A stretch of 5,671 nt of DNA from DASYYE01 sp035946955 (GTDB lineage Bacteria; Actinomycetota; Actinomycetes; Streptosporangiales; Streptosporangiaceae): the NCBI GenBank assembly GCA_035946955.1, contig DASYYE010000005.1, positions 1-5,671 of the forward strand, given 5' to 3'. The first letter of the stretch is position 1, and each line of letters begins with the position of its first letter. A program made the translations under genes and the position numbers. Below the pieces are notes generated by a model, which made no database searches, was not told the DNA's origin, and worked only from the letters and a program-made list of their open reading frames with translations. Shown one piece after another: positions 1 through 2,684 of this stretch.

Positions 1-17
1 AGCAACCGGAACTCCAT
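1..17 (-). CDS. SARP-family regulator, 5'-terminal fragment (left edge)
   Basis: Only the first five codons and two more bases are in the window. On the minus strand the ATG is at 17-15 and reads MEFRL, the same N-terminus as the complete AfsR-type gene at 2668 (MEFRLLGPVEV). A GGGG run at 27-24 lies six bases upstream of the ATG, as in the other two copies. Promoter, leader and start are base-for-base identical to the right-edge copy. Family membership is inferred from this shared promoter and start, because too little coding sequence is visible to show domains. Confidence 0.6.
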
Positions 18-49
18 TGAGCACCCCGCCCTCAACCGGCTCCAACAGC

Positions 50-117
50 ACCGTACAGGGGCCACCTGTCCCAGCTAAGAAACTTGCAACCTTTCCTAAC
101 ACACCCCACCCCCACCC
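50..117 (-). promoter_or_regulatory. Conserved SARP promoter module, left copy
   Basis: The 42-base conserved block lies at 117-76 on the minus strand: a G-rich part, then TAGGAAA, nine bases and TTTCTTA. A -10-like TACGGT follows at 55-50, with the same distance between block and -10 as in the middle copy. The inferred transcription start is about 25-30 bases before the ATG at 17. No good -35 hexamer is visible, which fits activator dependence. The promoter assignment is inferred from three-copy conservation. Confidence 0.55.
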
Positions 118-229
118 CTGAACGGCCAGCCAACGCCAGCACCAGGGGACAGGGGGAGGCAGCCGACACACCTGGTTTGGGGGGGACCGGCCCCGGCTGG
201 TGCCACGGGATGCCAGAGCCGGAATCGCG

Positions 230-259
230 TTGACGGCCGACGGTCCGGTCCGTCATGAT
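230..259 (+). promoter_or_regulatory. Probable sigma-70/HrdB-type promoter of the riboswitch-GNAT unit
   Basis: TTGACG at 230-235 matches five of six bases of the -35 consensus. An 18-base spacer leads to CATGAT at 254-259, which matches four of six bases of TATAAT. Initiation would fall near 265-267, immediately before the 5' strand of riboswitch helix P1 at 268. The agreement between promoter position and aptamer boundary is the best support. The weak first base of the -10 lowers confidence. Confidence 0.5.
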
Positions 260-267
260 CAGCGTCG

Positions 268-350
268 TTCATCCAGAGGATCCGAGGGACCTGGCCCCAT
301 GACGGTCCGGCAACCTGCCACGGCAAGGTGCCAATGCCAGGAGCGATGAG
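268..350 (+). promoter_or_regulatory. SAM-clan (SAM-I-like) riboswitch aptamer
   Basis: The core signatures of the S-box/SAM-I clan appear in order: CAGAG (274-278), GAGGGAC (284-290), GGCCC (293-297), ATGA (299-302), GGCAACC (309-315) and AAGGTGCCAA (325-334). The fold closes. P1 pairs 268-273 with 345-350, including one G-U. P2a pairs 278-282 with 304-308. A kink-turn-like internal loop has GA near 284-285 and ATGA at 299-302. P2b pairs 286-288 with 295-297. P3 pairs 313-315 with 327-329, then 317-318 with 323-324 around a CACG loop, leaving the SAM-contacting AA at 325-326. Loop L2 CCTGG (290-294) is complementary to CCAGG (337-341), the expected pseudoknot. Only three bases separate that pseudoknot strand from P1, so the P4 of typical SAM-I aptamers is missing. 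The P1 3' strand overlaps the Shine-Dalgarno sequence at 348-354, so SAM binding should reduce translation of the acetyltransferase. Whether it is SAM-I, SAM-I/IV or a variant is not settled here. Confidence 0.85.
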
Positions 351-354
351 GAGG
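348..354 (+). promoter_or_regulatory. Ribosome binding site of the GNAT gene, partly inside riboswitch P1
   Basis: GAGGAGG is a near-perfect Shine-Dalgarno sequence five bases before the GTG at 360, and it fixes that GTG as the start. Its first three bases (348-350) lie in the 3' strand of riboswitch helix P1. A stable P1 would therefore compete with ribosome binding. Confidence 0.8.
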
Positions 355-359
355 CGCGC

Positions 360-1013
360 GTGCAACCGCAGATCAGCGTACCCGTCCTTGAAGGCGCCTT
401 GGTCCGGCTGGAGCCGCTGGCCGTCCGCCACGCAGGTGACCTGGCCGCGGCCGCCGAGGAGGGCCGCAGCAGTTACGGCTTCACCCTGGTGCCGCGCGGC
501 AGCGAGATAGGCGCCTACCTGGACGCCCAGTTCGCGCGTGCCGCGCAGGGGCTCATTCCGTTCGCGCAGGTCCGGCGGTCAGACGGCCGCGCCGTGGGGT
601 GCACGGCGTACTGGGATCCGCGTTGCTGGCCAGGCCGGGAAGATTTTCGAGCCATCGAGATCGGCTTTACCTGGCTGGCCGCGTCAGCGCAGGGATCGGG
701 GATCAATACAGAGGCCAAGCTGCTGCTGATGAATCATGCCTTCGCCAGCCTCCGGGTGGCGCGGGTCGACCTCAAGACCGACGCCCGCAACACCCGGTCA
801 CGACGGGCCATCGAGGCGCTCGGCGCCACCTTCGAGGGAGTGCTGCGCAACTGGTCGATGTCGTGGGCGCCAGGTGAGGAAGGGCTGCTGCGAGACTCAG
901 CCATGTACTCCGTGATCGCCCCGGAGTGGAACGCGGTCAGGAGCCGGCTGATCGCGCGGCTCGCGCGGCACGGTCCGGAGCCGGTCACCGCCGACACACG
1001 GGCCGGAAGCTGA
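360..1013 (+). CDS. GNAT family N-acetyltransferase (RimJ/RimL-like, Acetyltransf_3 type)
   Basis: This 217-residue cytosolic enzyme is predicted to transfer acetyl from acetyl-CoA to an amine on an unknown substrate. The N-terminus (LEGALVRLEPL, 10-20) is the usual first strand of RimJ/RimL-like GNATs. EIGFTWL (100-106) is strand beta-4. QGSGINTEAK (111-120) is the acetyl-CoA pyrophosphate-binding loop, a variant of Q/R-x-x-G-x-G/A. DARNTRSRRAIEALGATFEG (141-160) is the conserved motif B region, with N144, S147, A150 and G155 in typical places. No signal peptide or membrane segment is seen, and length is normal. The GTG start is chosen from the Shine-Dalgarno sequence and because the next in-frame ATG (codon 124) would delete the fold's first half. 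The gene is monocistronic, convergent with the StrR-like gene, and preceded by a SAM-clan riboswitch. That suggests, without proving, a substrate linked to methionine, SAM or sulfur metabolism. Resistance, self-protection or protein N-terminal acetylation are alternatives. Confidence 0.9.
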   Translation: MQPQISVPVLEGALVRLEPLAVRHAGDLAAAAEEGRSSYGFTLVPRGSEIGAYLDAQFARAAQGLIPFAQVRRSDGRAVGCTAYWDPRCWPGREDFRAIEIGFTWLAASAQGSGINTEAKLLLMNHAFASLRVARVDLKTDARNTRSRRAIEALGATFEGVLRNWSMSWAPGEEGLLRDSAMYSVIAPEWNAVRSRLIARLARHGPEPVTADTRAGS

Positions 1014-1088
1014 CCTGTGGCTGCGGTCAGTTCTCGCGAGCAACACGCGCACGCACACCCACTCCGGCACGGCAGGGCTGACTGTCAC

Positions 1089-1145
1089 CAGGGCTCCTGG
1101 TGCTACTGGCTGGTTTGGTCACCGCCGTAGCTACCAGGAGCCCTG
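1089..1145. terminator. Bidirectional hairpin terminator between convergent genes
   Basis: Arms of 13 bases, 1089-1101 (CAGGGCTCCTGGT) and 1133-1145, are perfectly complementary. After a one-base bulge at 1132, 1102-1106 pairs with 1127-1131, and GGC (1108-1110) can pair with GCC (1124-1126). The hairpin is 75 bases past the GNAT stop and 71 past the StrR-like stop, almost exactly central. There is no U-tract on either strand, which is common for actinomycete terminators. The remainder of 1014-1216 shows no gene. Confidence 0.75.
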
Positions 1146-1216
1146 CTCACTCTCCAGACAGCACGCCGCCACACCCAAGATCACCAACCCCGCCACCGCC
1201 CCTGCTTTAGCAACAC

Positions 1217-2272
1217 TCACTTAGCGGCGGAGAGGGGAAACGTAGACCTGACTTGGCGTGCTGCATGTCTGCTGGGGTGGCTGGAGTTGGGGGTCTCGTC
1301 CATGCGTTGCTCGATCTGGACAGCGACGTTCAGCCATTCTTGTGCGCAGCTGCGGGCCAGTTCCGCGACGAGGTAGGCGCAGTGCGGCGGGACGGTGCCG
1401 ATGAGGCCCTCCCAGCCAGCTGGTCCGCGCACGCGGGTGTCCAGCCAGCGCAGCATGCCTCGGCCCGCGTCGGAGAACCGCAGCGAGGGATCCTTGCGCA
1501 GGTTCTCCAGCAGTGTGCCGGGGCTCCTCAGCTTGGGCTGCGACCCCATGGGCTGGCCGTTGCCTGCCGCAGCGGCGGGACGCTCGTTGGGTGGCCGGTG
1601 CAGGCCAGTGGGCTGCCGCGGCGGTACCGGGTCATCCCCCCGCCGCATCCGCTCTCGCACATCCCACGCCGTAGACGGCGAGACTCCGGCGATCTTGGCG
1701 ATTTCTCGGAGGGTGGCACCTGGGTTCTGGTTGATCGCATCACATGCCCTGCGCCGCCCGGCCTCTGCTCTCAGCGGCCTGATTCGTCCATCCCGGCCGA
1801 TCCTCGCCGTCACTTGGGGCTCGTCAGTGGCATTCCGCCGGATCGACGCCACGGTCCCGGCTGACAGGCCGGTGACGCTTGCGATCCAGCGGTCGGAGCA
1901 CTGCGGATGCGAACGCACGATCCGGGCAGCCGCGGCTTCCCGGTCAGCCAGCGTCAGTGGGAGCCCGTGCACGGTGTTGGCGCGTACAGCGCCGATGAAC
2001 GCATCCTCATGACTGCCGTCGAAGAACTTTACTTCGATGGCGTCCTGGCCGCGGAGCTGCGCCGCGCGCAGCCGGTGCATCCCGTCTATCACCCGCAGGG
2101 TGTCACGGTGGACCAGGATCGGCGGCAGCGGCGCCTCTGACGCGGCCAGCAGCCGGATATGCTCGGCGCTCTGACCGTTGAGCCGCGGCGTGTCCCCCGC
2201 CTTGAGCGAGCTGACCGGCAGCCGTTGGACCTCCCAGTCCGCGTCTGCCAGTCTCCATACCTCAGCGTTCAT
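1217..2272 (-). CDS. StrR-like transcriptional regulator with ParB-like N-terminal domain
   Basis: This 351-residue protein is a probable pathway-specific activator of the StrR group, known from antibiotic clusters and close to this length. Residues 16-105 form a ParB/sulfiredoxin-like domain, with PPILVHRDTLRVIDGMHRLR (50-69) and HGLPLTLADREAAAARI (102-118). A first helix-turn-helix is at about 117-146 (SDRWIASVTGLSAGTVASIRR, 126-146, abridged core SAGTVASIRR). A second is at about 183-208 (ATLREIAKIAGVSPSTAWDV). Residues 213-250 are a low-complexity Pro/Gly-rich linker, and 251-330 form a compact C-terminal domain containing WLDTRVRG and a helical Trp-rich stretch. The ATG at 2272-2270 has GGGGGAG (2285-2279) six bases upstream. 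The gene is divergent from the AfsR-type gene and convergent with the GNAT. No exact half-site like the StrR GTTCGAC box was seen in the upstream region, so its target is unknown. No TTA codon is present. A plasmid-partition ParB role is unlikely, because there is no ParA partner and the match is to the regulator group. Confidence 0.85.
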   Translation of the reverse strand: MNAEVWRLADADWEVQRLPVSSLKAGDTPRLNGQSAEHIRLLAASEAPLPPILVHRDTLRVIDGMHRLRAAQLRGQDAIEVKFFDGSHEDAFIGAVRANTVHGLPLTLADREAAAARIVRSHPQCSDRWIASVTGLSAGTVASIRRNATDEPQVTARIGRDGRIRPLRAEAGRRRACDAINQNPGATLREIAKIAGVSPSTAWDVRERMRRGDDPVPPRQPTGLHRPPNERPAAAAGNGQPMGSQPKLRSPGTLLENLRKDPSLRFSDAGRGMLRWLDTRVRGPAGWEGLIGTVPPHCAYLVAELARSCAQEWLNVAVQIEQRMDETPNSSHPSRHAARQVRSTFPLSAAK

Positions 2273-2667
2273 GTCGCGCTCCCCCGATCAGTACTCGCAC
2301 CGGACGGCCTTCACGAGGTCTGATCGCAGGCTCTGGTCTCCCTTCACAGGTCGCGCAAAGGCTGGGCCGAGAGCCGGTCGCCGCGCAACTGGCCGCCCTG
2401 GCCGATCCGCCAGCTGTCCGCCATGAGGTGGGCATTCATTCCTCCGTCCCGTCACCGGTCTTGTTGAAGCGGGATCTGTGACAGCGGCGGGATTGGGCAG
2501 CTGTATGTGTGGCATGACTGCCTCCCCCGGATCCCCTGGTGCTGCCGCTGACCGACCATCTAGAGGGTGGGGGTGGGGTGTGTTAGGAAAGCTTGCAAGT
2601 TTCTTAAATGGGGCAAGCCGCCCCTGTAGCGTGCTGGACAGCGCTGGTTGTGGGCCGGGGGTGCTCA
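2273..2667. other. Divergent control region between the StrR-like and AfsR-type genes
   Basis: This is 395 bases without a convincing gene. The right half (from about 2518) carries the SARP promoter module. The left half (2273-2517) should contain the StrR-like promoter on the minus strand, but no clear -35/-10 pair was found. An imperfect dyad is present, GTCAC (2451-2455) with GTGAC (2478-2482), and each arm has a TC/GA match further in. Two small minus-strand frames lie at 2344-2439 and 2262-2435 behind a GGAGG at 2445-2441. They are discussed among the findings and not called as genes. Confidence 0.6.
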
Positions 2668-2684
2668 ATGGAGTTTCGGCTGCT
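2518..2684 (+). repeat. Diverged middle copy of the SARP promoter/start repeat
   Basis: This is a third, diverged copy of the sequence in the terminal repeats. It shares CTGCCTCCCCC (2518-2528) and TCCCCTGGTGCTG (2532-2544) with the left copy only, at minus-strand 162-152 and 149-137. It shares the 42-base block (2565-2606, one mismatch), the CCCCTGTA around the -10, the TGCTCA before the ATG, and 15 of the first 17 coding bases with both end copies. Both coding differences are synonymous. A three-base length difference lies between the -10 and the ATG. Confidence 0.85.
2565..2632 (+). promoter_or_regulatory. Conserved SARP promoter module, middle copy
   Basis: The 42-base block at 2565-2606 has a G-rich part (GGGTGGGGGTGGGG), then TAGGAAA, nine bases and TTTCTTA. 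The last two form a near-dyad with one mismatch. A -10-like TAGCGT is at 2627-2632, and the weak -35-like TTAAAT at 2604-2609 is 17 bases before it. The inferred start of transcription near 2638-2640 gives a leader of roughly 28 bases. Block-to-minus-10 spacing is the same as in the end copies, which suggests a regulator that touches both block and polymerase. Confidence 0.6.

Larger units (their letters stand above)
1..141 (-). repeat. Perfect 141-bp terminal inverted repeat, left copy
   Basis: Positions 1-141 are the exact reverse complement of 5531-5671, with no mismatch over 141 bases. Identity stops abruptly at 142 on the left and 5530 on the right. Read in the SARP direction, the repeat holds a promoter, an untranslated leader and the first codons of a SARP gene. 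Both copies reach the window edge, so the true repeat probably extends outward into the SARP coding sequences. Confidence 0.97.

Noticed and set aside
96..431. Minus-strand open frame of 111 codons over the GNAT leader
   Set aside because: It runs opposite the riboswitch and the GNAT start, has no family features, and is better explained as antisense to the RNA element.
1253..2012. Two overlapping plus-strand frames of about 200 codons opposite the StrR-like gene
   Set aside because: The minus-strand frame has clear ParB-like and helix-turn-helix motifs. The plus-strand translations are Pro/Arg-rich without any recognisable fold.
1217..2272. Reading the ParB-like protein as a chromosome or plasmid partition factor
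   Set aside because: There is no ParA, no parS-like site and no centromere repeats. The conserved IDGMHRLR segment and two helix-turn-helix regions fit the StrR regulator group.
2288..2515. Possible 75-residue minus-strand gene starting MPHIQLPNPAA with a GGGGGAGG sequence before its ATG, ending 15 bases before the StrR-like start
   Set aside because: The GGGGGAGG is part of the SARP upstream repeat, also present at 152-159 with no ATG behind it. Third positions are only about 60% G/C, unlike real genes here, and no family is recognisable.
2608..2667. Upstream in-frame ATG that would add 20 residues to the AfsR-type protein
   Set aside because: The ATG lies before the predicted -10, has no ribosome site, and the equivalent positions in the end copies carry a stop (TAG at 5595) and no ATG. 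SARPs typically begin with the strand MEFRLLG.
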